IMG/VR virus record: IMGVR_UViG_3300006733_000030
Location: 1-35,634 of that record
DNA length: 35,634 nt
Origin: a virus
Direction: 5' to 3' (one strand)
Shown here: one piece after another, positions 15,057-21,377 of the stretch
Position numbering within the stretch: the first letter of the stretch is position 1
How the letters are laid out: each line of letters begins with the position of its first letter
The notes under the pieces: model-generated
What the model was told of the DNA's origin: nothing
Seen by the model: the letters and a program-made list of their open reading frames with translations, nothing else
Databases searched by the model: none
Translations under genes and position numbers: made by a program

Positions 15057-15821
15057 ATGGCATTAGACCCAAAAACAGGATTTATAAACGATGACATTTT
15101 CGGAGAGGACTTAACCCTCGGTACTGTTTCAGGTACTGGAGAAATAACAGCACCGACACTAAATATAATTAGTGACGTGGTTAATATTGGAACAGGTTCT
15201 GATGTTGATGTAGCCTTAGCCTTTAATGGAAATACTAACGACGGATTAATTACATGGAAAGAGGACGAAGATTATTTCGAGTTCGCTGATGATGTTAATA
15301 TAAATACACTCACTGCCAGTAAATTTGTAAAGACAGACGCATCTAAAACTCTTGTTTCCGCTGATGTTGAGGTTAGTGATATTGTAAGAACATTTGAAAC
15401 TCCAGATACACAGACTGTAACTACTGGGACTCTTTCAGGTGGGACTGTTAGTGATGTACAGACATGGCAAGATGGTAATGAGGTTCATATTTCAGAGGTA
15501 ACTGGAACACCAGGTTTTGATGTTAGATACACATTTAATAACATAACTAATTTTGCGGAGGTAATGTGTTCGTTCTATTATGATGGTTCTTCAACTCATG
15601 ATTGTCAGGTTCAAATATATGATGACACTAACGCGGTTTGGAAAGAGTTTTTTACACAAGCAGGTGCTGGGTTGAGCCACAATACTAGGTTCAGTCCATT
15701 TCCGTTAGACGCTTCTGACTTTATAAATAGTAGCGACCAAGTAATAATGAGGTTTTATCATCCGCAAAATGGTAACGCCTCGCACGATTTATACATTGAT
15801 TACGTGTCAATAATTTGCTAA
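15057..15821 (+). CDS. fibre-like protein with lectin-like C-terminal domain (254 aa)
   Basis: Residues 1-110 are fibre-like (repeated ITAPTLNI, GSDVDVALAF strands). Residues 120-254 form a jelly-roll-looking domain (WQDGNEVHISEV, DVRYTFNNI, ending YIDYVSIIC) seen in sugar-binding parts of phage fibres. A receptor- or glycan-binding role is plausible. The gene ends the head/fibre block. Confidence 0.65.
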   Translation: MALDPKTGFINDDIFGEDLTLGTVSGTGEITAPTLNIISDVVNIGTGSDVDVALAFNGNTNDGLITWKEDEDYFEFADDVNINTLTASKFVKTDASKTLVSADVEVSDIVRTFETPDTQTVTTGTLSGGTVSDVQTWQDGNEVHISEVTGTPGFDVRYTFNNITNFAEVMCSFYYDGSSTHDCQVQIYDDTNAVWKEFFTQAGAGLSHNTRFSPFPLDASDFINSSDQVIMRFYHPQNGNASHDLYIDYVSIIC

Positions 15822-15838
15822 CAAAAATAAACATATAT

Positions 15839-16120
15839 ATGAATGAAATAACAAAAGAAGTTGTTGATGATGGTCAAGGCAGAATAATGCTAAAGGTCAC
15901 AGAGACAAGGGTTAGTTATTTACCACTAACTCACAAAAAACTAAAAGAACAAGCTGAGAAGACTAAACACGACATGGCAACCTTCAATGAAACAGTTGAC
16001 CTTATGACTGAATGGGAAAACGTAACGGGCAAGAAGATGGACGACAAACCAATTAAACTGGTGTCGCTTACTCCAAACGGAGATGGACCTGACCCAATGA
16101 GTAAACCTAAAAAGAAGTAA
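15839..16120 (+). CDS. hypothetical protein (93 aa)
   Basis: Start ATG 15839 is chosen over TTG 15815 because it follows an AT-rich ATATAT stretch like other genes here. The product is charged, with a helical centre (LKEQAEKTKHDMATFNETVDL) and a basic tail. Possibly a chaperone for neighbouring fibres; no family recognised. Confidence 0.6.
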   Translation: MNEITKEVVDDGQGRIMLKVTETRVSYLPLTHKKLKEQAEKTKHDMATFNETVDLMTEWENVTGKKMDDKPIKLVSLTPNGDGPDPMSKPKKK

Positions 16121-16121
16121 T

Positions 16122-16418
16122 ATGCCTGAATTAAGTAAGCTATCACAAAAACTAGACGACCACATTAAAGATGATGATAGGCGTTTTGAGTACATGGAAA
16201 ATCATATTATTAATACAAGAGATGATATTAAAAAGATAAAAGATAACCACCTTGCTCACGTACAAGCTGATGTTGCCGAACTAAGAACATCTATAGCCAC
16301 CGTAAAAACCGATGTTAGTTGGCTGAAAAAAAACCAGTGGTGGATTATGACTACTAGCGTGGGTACTTTAATAACCGTACTAGCGGGCGTAATAATGATG
16401 TTCTTAAAATTGAAATAA
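16122..16418 (+). CDS. XhlA-like coiled-coil membrane protein
   Basis: 98 residues: a coiled coil over residues 5-70 and one transmembrane helix near the C-terminus (MTTSVGTLITVLAGVIMMF) ending in a basic LKLK. This layout matches the XhlA/haemolysin-type family, which assists holins in lysis. It begins one base after the previous stop. A stand-alone holin role is less likely. Confidence 0.7.
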   Translation: MPELSKLSQKLDDHIKDDDRRFEYMENHIINTRDDIKKIKDNHLAHVQADVAELRTSIATVKTDVSWLKKNQWWIMTTSVGTLITVLAGVIMMFLKLK

Positions 16419-16420
16419 AT

Positions 16421-16436
16421 ATGTGCATAACTTTTT
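16421..16436 (+). repeat. boundary repeat, copy 1
   Basis: ATGTGCATAACTTTTT. A copy with a single change (T for C) lies at 28765-28780. Both copies are intergenic and mark module boundaries: here the left edge of the SD-rich block. Confidence 0.6.
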
Positions 16437-16451
16437 GACAAGTTATGGAAA

Positions 16452-16637
16452 ATGATAGCACTTTTCTGTGCTAATTGTGGAAAGTTTAGAGAGTTTGTTC
16501 TTTCAATTGATAGCGTAAAAAAAGAATGGGTTTATTACAAGCGTGGTTACCGTTGGTTCGGTAACTACGAGTGTACGGCGTGCAAACGAATAATCGTGGC
16601 GGAAGCCACTGGAGGAGAAACCTATGAAAAGAACTAG
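16452..16637 (+). CDS. zinc-ribbon protein (61 aa)
   Basis: CANC at the start and CTAC near residue 45 form a zinc ribbon, with aromatic residues between (YYKRGYRWFG). It overlaps the start of the phosphoesterase gene by 14 bases. It opens the block with unusual translation signals. Confidence 0.7.
   Translation: MIALFCANCGKFREFVLSIDSVKKEWVYYKRGYRWFGNYECTACKRIIVAEATGGETYEKN
16611..16617 (+). promoter_or_regulatory. strong Shine-Dalgarno for 16624
   Basis: GGAGGAG six bases before ATG 16624. SD sequences of this strength are absent from most starts in the window. Confidence 0.85.
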
Positions 16638-17388
16638 AGTTGCTAGAGTAACAATAAAGCCATGTAAAAGCGGATTTGCAAAGTTCGCTGCAATTGGTGA
16701 CTGTCACTGGGGAGCAAAAACCTGTGACAAACAAATGTTCTTAGATGCAATTGATAGCTGTCTTAAAAAGAAGATGCCAGTTATCTTTATGGGTGATTTG
16801 CTTGAATGTGCTACAAAGTATTCTGTTGGTGCTGGTGTTTATGAACAAGAACAAGCCCTACAGGGTCAGATCGAAGAGATGGTTGAGATCATTCGACCTC
16901 TTGCCGAAGCTGGACTTGTTATGGGTATGCTCGACGGTAATCATTGCCAAAGAGCCTACAAAGAGGTTGGCATCAATCCGACCAGTATTATGTGTCAATT
17001 GCTTGGTGTTCCCTATCTTGGGTACACTGGTAGATTGCTTATTCGGTGTGGAGTTAATACCTATACGGTGTTTGCAACGCATGGAAAGTCCAACGCAAAG
17101 AAATCTGTTACCAAGTTGAATGCTGCTATTAATGCAACTATTCATCAGATTGTTGACCTTGTTTTGTACGCACACACACATGCTCTTGATAAGACATCTG
17201 TTCCGATGATGTTTATTGATAAGAGAAACAAGAATGTGATCACTGAACGAAAGCACATTGTGCTTACTGGTTCTTTCCTTAGCTATGAGAACAGTTACGC
17301 TGAAGACATGGGACTTGAGCCTGCCAAGAACGGTTATCCAATCGTTAGACTTGGTTCTAGAGCAAAAGAAGTCTTTGTGAGTACCTAA
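16624..17388 (+). CDS. calcineurin-like metallophosphoesterase
   Basis: 254 residues. All key motifs are present: GDCH (D26, H28), GD (57-58), GNH (105-107), a later histidine in ATHG and the final AHTH. They bind two metal ions for hydrolysis of phosphoesters; substrates in phages include nucleic acid ends and nucleotides, and the exact one cannot be told. Leucine codons favour CTT and TTG, whereas other genes favour TTA. With the strong SD this suggests transfer from a phage of another host. The next gene overlaps its stop (TAATG). Confidence 0.9.
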   Translation: MKRTRVARVTIKPCKSGFAKFAAIGDCHWGAKTCDKQMFLDAIDSCLKKKMPVIFMGDLLECATKYSVGAGVYEQEQALQGQIEEMVEIIRPLAEAGLVMGMLDGNHCQRAYKEVGINPTSIMCQLLGVPYLGYTGRLLIRCGVNTYTVFATHGKSNAKKSVTKLNAAINATIHQIVDLVLYAHTHALDKTSVPMMFIDKRNKNVITERKHIVLTGSFLSYENSYAEDMGLEPAKNGYPIVRLGSRAKEVFVST

Positions 17389-17471
17389 TGATTGAATGGA
17401 GCATTATCCTGGGCATTATCTTTGTCTATGGATACTGGAATGAGATTAAGGACATTTGGAGGGGAAGATGA
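17388..17471 (+). CDS. membrane peptide (27 aa)
   Basis: ATG shares a base with the preceding TAA. The peptide is a hydrophobic helix (IEWSIILGIIFVYGYW) with a basic end. Its stop overlaps the next ATG. The tight coupling and coding length argue that it is real, but the role is unknown. Confidence 0.5.
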   Translation: MIEWSIILGIIFVYGYWNEIKDIWRGR

Positions 17472-17638
17472 AAATACTTGAAAAGGTAATTGTTTACTGC
17501 GAGAATTGCGAATGCAAGAAAACTCAACTAGTTGCAAGCAAACGCAATATGGGTAACGGAATGATTAAGTATCAGTTCATTTGTGGCAAGTGCCAAGGGT
17601 ACAACTACAAGTACATCATGGAGGACAAAAATGGTTAA
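17468..17638 (+). CDS. zinc-ribbon protein (56 aa)
   Basis: Cysteine pairs CENC and CGKC frame a small ribbon. GGAGGGG (17458-17464) precedes the ATG at 17468; TTG 17456 is rejected because it would lie before this SD. Part of the overlapping SD-led block. Confidence 0.7.
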   Translation: MKILEKVIVYCENCECKKTQLVASKRNMGNGMIKYQFICGKCQGYNYKYIMEDKNG

Positions 17639-17822
17639 CTGCTACAAGTGCGGTGGAGAGATGAAGTACGAAGCATGTGATACTGTTGGTAAGAAATGTA
17701 TGGTACAGATGGATTGTATTGTTTGTAAGTCCACAGCTATTATGTGGCTTAAAAGAAAGACTGATTGTATTGATTGCCCATTGATGCAAAAGAAGTTGGC
17801 TATTCGCAAAGCAAGGAAATGA
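17631..17822 (+). CDS. zinc-binding protein (63 aa)
   Basis: Several pairs: CYKC near the start, CIVC in the middle and CIDC near residue 48. Start ATG 17631 has GGAGGA at 17620-17625 upstream; an earlier start at 17583 is not supported. The gene overlaps its neighbours by 8 and 4 bases. Confidence 0.7.
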   Translation: MVNCYKCGGEMKYEACDTVGKKCMVQMDCIVCKSTAIMWLKRKTDCIDCPLMQKKLAIRKARK

Positions 17823-18007
17823 TCCTTCACATGAAAGAGTGTAAGGCCATTGAGGCCATGTGCGAAGTCTGTCTTCACAAGACACGCATGCACATGATCC
17901 CTGGCACATTGCACATTCACGAGATGACAATTATTTGCGCTGTATGCTTACGCTGTGGCGGACACAACATTGTGAAAATCTCATTTGATCTGGAGGACTT
18001 AGAATGA
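17819..18007 (+). CDS. zinc-binding protein (62 aa)
   Basis: Begins in the stop of the preceding gene (ATGA). CEVC and CAVCLRC give two knuckles, and histidines are frequent. Third zinc protein in a row, so the block seems devoted to small metal-binding proteins. ATG 17831 is an alternative start. Confidence 0.65.
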   Translation: MILHMKECKAIEAMCEVCLHKTRMHMIPGTLHIHEMTIICAVCLRCGGHNIVKISFDLEDLE

Positions 18008-18096
18008 ACTGGCCGCTAAACATGGGGGAGTTACGCAGTTCTCCTCCGAACAAAACAAAAAAAACTGCTCCAATTCATGGTCACAATAAAAATTAG
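18004..18096 (+). CDS. tiny basic peptide (30 aa)
   Basis: GGAGGA (17992-17997) lies seven bases before ATG 18004, and the ATG overlaps the preceding gene's stop (TAG at 18005-18007 region). The product is short, basic and proline-rich. Probably the last gene of the SD-led block; the promoter for the next region overlaps its end. Confidence 0.45.
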   Translation: MNWPLNMGELRSSPPNKTKKTAPIHGHNKN

Positions 18097-18123
18097 ACAA
18101 TATCGAAAAAACTATGCTATAAT
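18094..18123 (+). promoter_or_regulatory. sigma-70 promoter, extended -10
   Basis: TAGACA (18094-18099), 18-base spacer, TATAAT (18118-18123) preceded by TATGC. A start near 18130 would serve the nuclease gene at 18154. Confidence 0.7.
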
Positions 18124-18153
18124 TACTATATATAAACAGTAACAAGCATAATT

Positions 18154-18594
18154 ATGAAAACGAAAGAAGAGATGAGGTTATATAAAAGAAACTGGGCGAG
18201 GAAAAAAAGGATGAGCACCGTAAAAAGCCTATCTAATTCATGCACATGGAAAGGCAGAAGGGCAGAAATATTTGCATGCGGTTTTATTGATGGTTCAACA
18301 GATAATAACGCAGGAGCCTTGAATAAGGGATATGACCTCTTGTGGAATGGGCAAAGGGTTGATGTTAAGAGTTGCAACCTTTATAAAAGGAAATTTCGTC
18401 GAGGGAAAAAAACTGAGAACTGTTCTGGTTGGTGGGTGTTTAATAAAAATAAGGGTTATTCGGACTACTACTTCTGTGTTTGTATGATTAACAATATTCC
18501 AGTGAAATATTACTTGATTCCTTCTAGTGCTTTTGGGAGAGGAATAACAATTGGATGGAAGTCAAGCAGGTATGACAAGTTTAAAATTAAATAA
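18154..18594 (+). CDS. PD-(D/E)XK nuclease, homing-type candidate
   Basis: 146 residues. N-terminus YKRNWARKKR is a basic helix seen at the start of many phage homing and HNH-type proteins. Catalytic layout E38 (RRAEIFACG), D61 (KGYDLLW), D70-V-K72 (VDVKSC) fits a PD-(D/E)XK fold; a WWVF-YYFCVC beta core follows. It has its own promoter and lies between unrelated genes, as free-standing homing nucleases do. Which site it cuts cannot be said. A restriction-type role is an alternative. Confidence 0.65.
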   Translation: MKTKEEMRLYKRNWARKKRMSTVKSLSNSCTWKGRRAEIFACGFIDGSTDNNAGALNKGYDLLWNGQRVDVKSCNLYKRKFRRGKKTENCSGWWVFNKNKGYSDYYFCVCMINNIPVKYYLIPSSAFGRGITIGWKSSRYDKFKIK

Positions 18595-18604
18595 AGAAGT
18601 TTAT

Positions 18605-19543
18605 ATGACCAAAGAATTTGGTTTATTAATAGAAAAACAAGGGTGTTCAAAGGACTGGGTGGGCGGAGGTTATAGCGCTATCAGTGAAGACGTTTTAGTT
18701 AGAGATGGACAGTGGGGTGATTTTATACCAGTGTACGAGGCACAACGCAATAAATATTTTGATACAATGAGTTGTGTAACGTACTCTGCCTTGAATTGTT
18801 TAGAGATGTTACATAAAAACCTTTATGGTGAGGAGATTAACTGGTCTGATAGGTTTATAGCCAAAGCCAGTGACACCACAAAAAGTGGGAATTATTTAAG
18901 AAAGGTAGCTGAAACTATCAGATTGAAGGGATTAATATTAGAGAAATACTGGTCGTTTGAAGATTATAAGAGTTGGGAAGAATACATGGCAGACATTCCT
19001 GAGGCGTTGTTTGACTATGGTGAAGAGTTTTTGCAACACTACAGCGTTAAATGGGAATGGGTATATACAAGAGAAATAACAGAATTAAAGAATATATTAA
19101 GGTACGCTCCTCTGCAGGTAACAGTTTACGCCTGGGAGAAACCTGTTAATAGCATATATGAACGAACAGATAAAAAGCAAAATCATGCAGTTGCATTATA
19201 TGGTTACAAGGATGGCGAGTATTGGCTTATCTATGACCATTACTCTAAAACGATAAAGAAGCTTGCATGGAACTTTAAGTTCGGACACATAATCAGATAT
19301 AATTTAATAAGAGAAAAACCTATGAAACAAAAGATTGACAACAATACGCTAGTCCAATTAGTTGAGGGCAAGGGAGGATTTGGCTTAGTGTTAGATGGCA
19401 AAATAATTGTAGATGATTTAGCAAGTGTTCAGGCTAGTTTTATATTGAGAAATAATGGAGACATAAACGGTAAAACCTTGGCACTAACACAAGAGCAATG
19501 GGACGAGTTTGAAAAGATTAACCTCAAAAAAGATGTTATATAG
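18605..19543 (+). CDS. papain-like cysteine peptidase
   Basis: 312 residues from ATG 18605 (TTG 18551 lies inside the previous gene and is less likely). C57 in DTMSCVTYSALNCLE, H194 in KQNHAVALYGY and D211 in WLIYDHYSK form the C1/C39-type triad in the right order. The last 75 residues form a separate domain. Peptidases with this motif occur in phages of uncultured hosts near lysis genes; it might open peptide bridges of the cell envelope or process virion proteins. The substrate is unknown. No signal peptide is seen. Confidence 0.75.
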   Translation: MTKEFGLLIEKQGCSKDWVGGGYSAISEDVLVRDGQWGDFIPVYEAQRNKYFDTMSCVTYSALNCLEMLHKNLYGEEINWSDRFIAKASDTTKSGNYLRKVAETIRLKGLILEKYWSFEDYKSWEEYMADIPEALFDYGEEFLQHYSVKWEWVYTREITELKNILRYAPLQVTVYAWEKPVNSIYERTDKKQNHAVALYGYKDGEYWLIYDHYSKTIKKLAWNFKFGHIIRYNLIREKPMKQKIDNNTLVQLVEGKGGFGLVLDGKIIVDDLASVQASFILRNNGDINGKTLALTQEQWDEFEKINLKKDVI

Positions 19544-19567
19544 TATGTATTCTTTAATCAAAAGAAT

Positions 19568-19837
19568 ATGGGCTTTATTGAAAAGCGAATACGTCGCAAC
19601 GAAGAGCGAATACGTGACAATGAAAGAGTTTTGTCGCACTTACAAAAACTAAAGGAAATAAAATCTAATAAAAACTATAAAGAAATCTTACTATGTCAAA
19701 TCAAAAATCAAAGAGAACAAAATGCGAGGTATATTCTATTGTATAAATCTCACAAGTATGCTATAATGTTTAAGAGTTTTATAAATAACTTGAAAACATT
19801 ATGGGAAAAAGAAACGAAAAAGGACAGTTCATTATGA
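19568..19837 (+). CDS. coiled-coil protein (89 aa) with 21-bp tandem repeat
   Basis: The frame contains AGCGAATACGT-type DNA repeated at 21-base spacing (19581-19622), coding for the heptads RIRRNEE and RIRDNER. The rest is charged and helical, ending in TLWEKETKKDSSL. A second frame beginning at ATG 19545 (36 codons to 19652) reads through the same repeat as KSEYVAT/KSEYVTM, so the true frame is uncertain. Its 3' end carries the promoter of the HNH gene, which overlaps it by 37 bases. Confidence 0.45.
   Translation: MGFIEKRIRRNEERIRDNERVLSHLQKLKEIKSNKNYKEILLCQIKNQREQNARYILLYKSHKYAIMFKSFINNLKTLWEKETKKDSSL
19739..19767 (+). promoter_or_regulatory. sigma-70 promoter inside 19568 gene
   Basis: TTGTAT (19739-19744), 17-base spacer, TATAAT (19762-19767) with TATGC before it. 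The start near 19774 is 27 bases before the HNH gene. Confidence 0.65.
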
Positions 19838-20268
19838 CCACTGGTGGTGGTAGGTATAAGAGAAGGATGGTAGATGGTAAAAACTGTTCTGTATCAAGGC
19901 TTGTCTGGGAGGAAAATTTTGGAAAGATACCAGAGGGCTTAATTATTCATCATGTGGATAAAGACAAAATGAATAATGACATTAATAACTTAGCACTAAT
20001 GACAGTTACAGCACACAACAGGCTTCACGCTCCAGGCAGGGAGATATGGAATACTGGCCTATCTACGAAAACAAGTAAGAAATGGAAAGAAACAATAGCA
20101 AAAAGAGATAAAATAAAAAAAGCAAAATATAATAAAAAACTTGAAGATACTTGGGAACTATACTGTTGTTGTTTGTCTGCGAATGAAATTGCTGAAAAGC
20201 TTAATATTTGCAATAGACAAGTCTATTCAAGAATGAAAGACCTAACAAATAACCATAGTAAAATATGA
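19801..20268 (+). CDS. HNH homing endonuclease
   Basis: 155 residues. HNH motif: H50-H51 (IIHHVDKDKMNNDINNL), conserved asparagines near 60-63, and H72/H76 (AHNRLHA). C-terminal helices (LSANEIAEKLNICNRQVYSRM) form a DNA-binding helix-turn-helix that gives specificity. It makes nicks or breaks at a target near its own gene to spread. It sits immediately upstream of, and overlaps, an NrdD-tail-like peptide; nrd genes are frequent homing targets in phages. It has its own promoter. Confidence 0.85.
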   Translation: MGKRNEKGQFIMTTGGGRYKRRMVDGKNCSVSRLVWEENFGKIPEGLIIHHVDKDKMNNDINNLALMTVTAHNRLHAPGREIWNTGLSTKTSKKWKETIAKRDKIKKAKYNKKLEDTWELYCCCLSANEIAEKLNICNRQVYSRMKDLTNNHSKI

Positions 20269-20415
20269 AACAAGGAGAAAATAAGAGTATATCTCGCACA
20301 CGGTGTGAGGTGTACTCACGGTAAAAGAGTTGTAGGATACCTTAGTCCAGTTAATCGTTGGAACCCTGGGAAGAGAAGCGAGATGGTCGATAGACAAACA
20401 TTTAACATAAAATAA
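20265..20415 (+). pseudogene. NrdD-tail-like peptide with +1 frameshift
   Basis: From ATG 20265 the first frame gives ...RTRCEVYSR, then TAA at 20322-20324. In the +1 frame the text continues KRVVGYLSPVNRWNPGK...EMVDRQTF and stops at 20413-20415. The two halves together match the C-terminal cysteine/glycyl-radical end of anaerobic ribonucleotide reductase (EVYSRVVGYL-PV--WN-GK--E--DR), also known as short stand-alone phage proteins. The junction CGG-TAA-A could be a programmed +1 shift at a stop, an indel, or decay after nuclease invasion. The end frame shows the usual TAA-T-ATG junction with the next gene, arguing it is still used. Confidence 0.6.
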
Positions 20416-20416
20416 T

Positions 20417-20632
20417 ATGAAATTATTCAAAATGAGTACAATTAAACAATTAATTAAATCAAGAACATTCTGGAGTGCTAAGTTAAAAGGCATGGCAGGT
20501 GTGTTGACATCAGTAATTATGTGCCTAGACGGTGAACTTTCTTTATTAGAAGCTATGCCAGCAATAATCATGACAATCTGGTCAACAATTGATGTAATAA
20601 TTAGAATCGATACAACTAAGAAGATTAAATAA
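20417..20632 (+). CDS. holin-like membrane protein (71 aa)
   Basis: Two hydrophobic stretches (GMAGVLTSVIMCLDG and AMPAIIMTIWSTIDVIIR) with a basic C-terminus (TTKKIK). Size and layout fit small two-span holins, which form membrane lesions to release lysis enzymes. It stands near the XhlA-like and peptidase genes. A membrane protein of other function is possible. Confidence 0.55.
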   Translation: MKLFKMSTIKQLIKSRTFWSAKLKGMAGVLTSVIMCLDGELSLLEAMPAIIMTIWSTIDVIIRIDTTKKIK

Positions 20633-20638
20633 AATAAT

Positions 20639-21376
20639 ATGGTAATTGGTGCAGCATCAAGTACAGTGCCAAGCACATTGCTTGGACTTGCTAGATTTAT
20701 AACTGATACTCAGTCAAATGTGGCCTCATTTAGTGATGCTGACATCTTGGCTATTATCAACAACAAATATAGAGATGTTCAGTCAAGTATTCTGACAAAC
20801 ATCATGAATGAATGGCGAGAGAATACAGAGGATGGTACGGGTAGCGGTGCTATTAATTTAGTTGCAGGAACACAAAGCTATTCCTTTGCAACTGACATAA
20901 TGACATTAGACAGGGTGGAGGTTAACTATACTGGTGACTCGAATGATTATACAAAGGTTGACATTGTAAAGTTAAACTCAATCACAGACAAAGGTGTCCT
21001 TAACACGGATGATAACACTGCTGTTAAAGGCTCAAAATCAGCCCCTATAGCGTGGATAAGGGACGGAGCTATATATTTAGACCCAATGCCAGATTTATCT
21101 GTCACAAACGGTTTAATGCTTTGGACTACAACCCTTGTTACTGATTTAGTGTTGGGAACTGGTGCAACAAGCACACCAGTATTTAATGCTGCATTTCATG
21201 AGATACTAGCTTATCTTGCAGCTGCTGAATGGCTTAACTCAAGAGATCAAGCACAGAAGGCTGGAATAACTATGCAACAGTCACAAATGATATTACAAAA
21301 GATGCTAAACTTCTATGCTACTAGAACGGCAGATGAGATGGCTAAAATAAAACCTAGAAGAAGGGACATGAACTAA
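20639..21376 (+). CDS. P22 gp4-like adaptor (head-tail connector)
   Basis: 245 residues, mostly helical at both ends with a central beta part. The SDADILAIINNKYRDVQSSI helix, DPMP block and C-terminal helix rich in charged residues (DEMAKIKPRRRDMN) fit adaptor proteins of podoviruses that bind under the portal. It directly precedes the hub-like protein, the same order as in P22-like phages. Assignment is by pattern and context. Confidence 0.6.
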   Translation: MVIGAASSTVPSTLLGLARFITDTQSNVASFSDADILAIINNKYRDVQSSILTNIMNEWRENTEDGTGSGAINLVAGTQSYSFATDIMTLDRVEVNYTGDSNDYTKVDIVKLNSITDKGVLNTDDNTAVKGSKSAPIAWIRDGAIYLDPMPDLSVTNGLMLWTTTLVTDLVLGTGATSTPVFNAAFHEILAYLAAAEWLNSRDQAQKAGITMQQSQMILQKMLNFYATRTADEMAKIKPRRRDMN

Positions 21377-21377
21377 T

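Noticed and set aside
16435-16463. promoter with TTGACA before the 16452 gene
   Set aside because: No acceptable -10 hexamer at 16-18 bases; TTGACA alone is not enough.
18026-18046. terminator at the end of the SD-rich block
   Set aside because: GGGGGAG pairs with CTCCTCC, but an A-rich instead of a T-rich stretch follows, and the hairpin lies inside a small gene.
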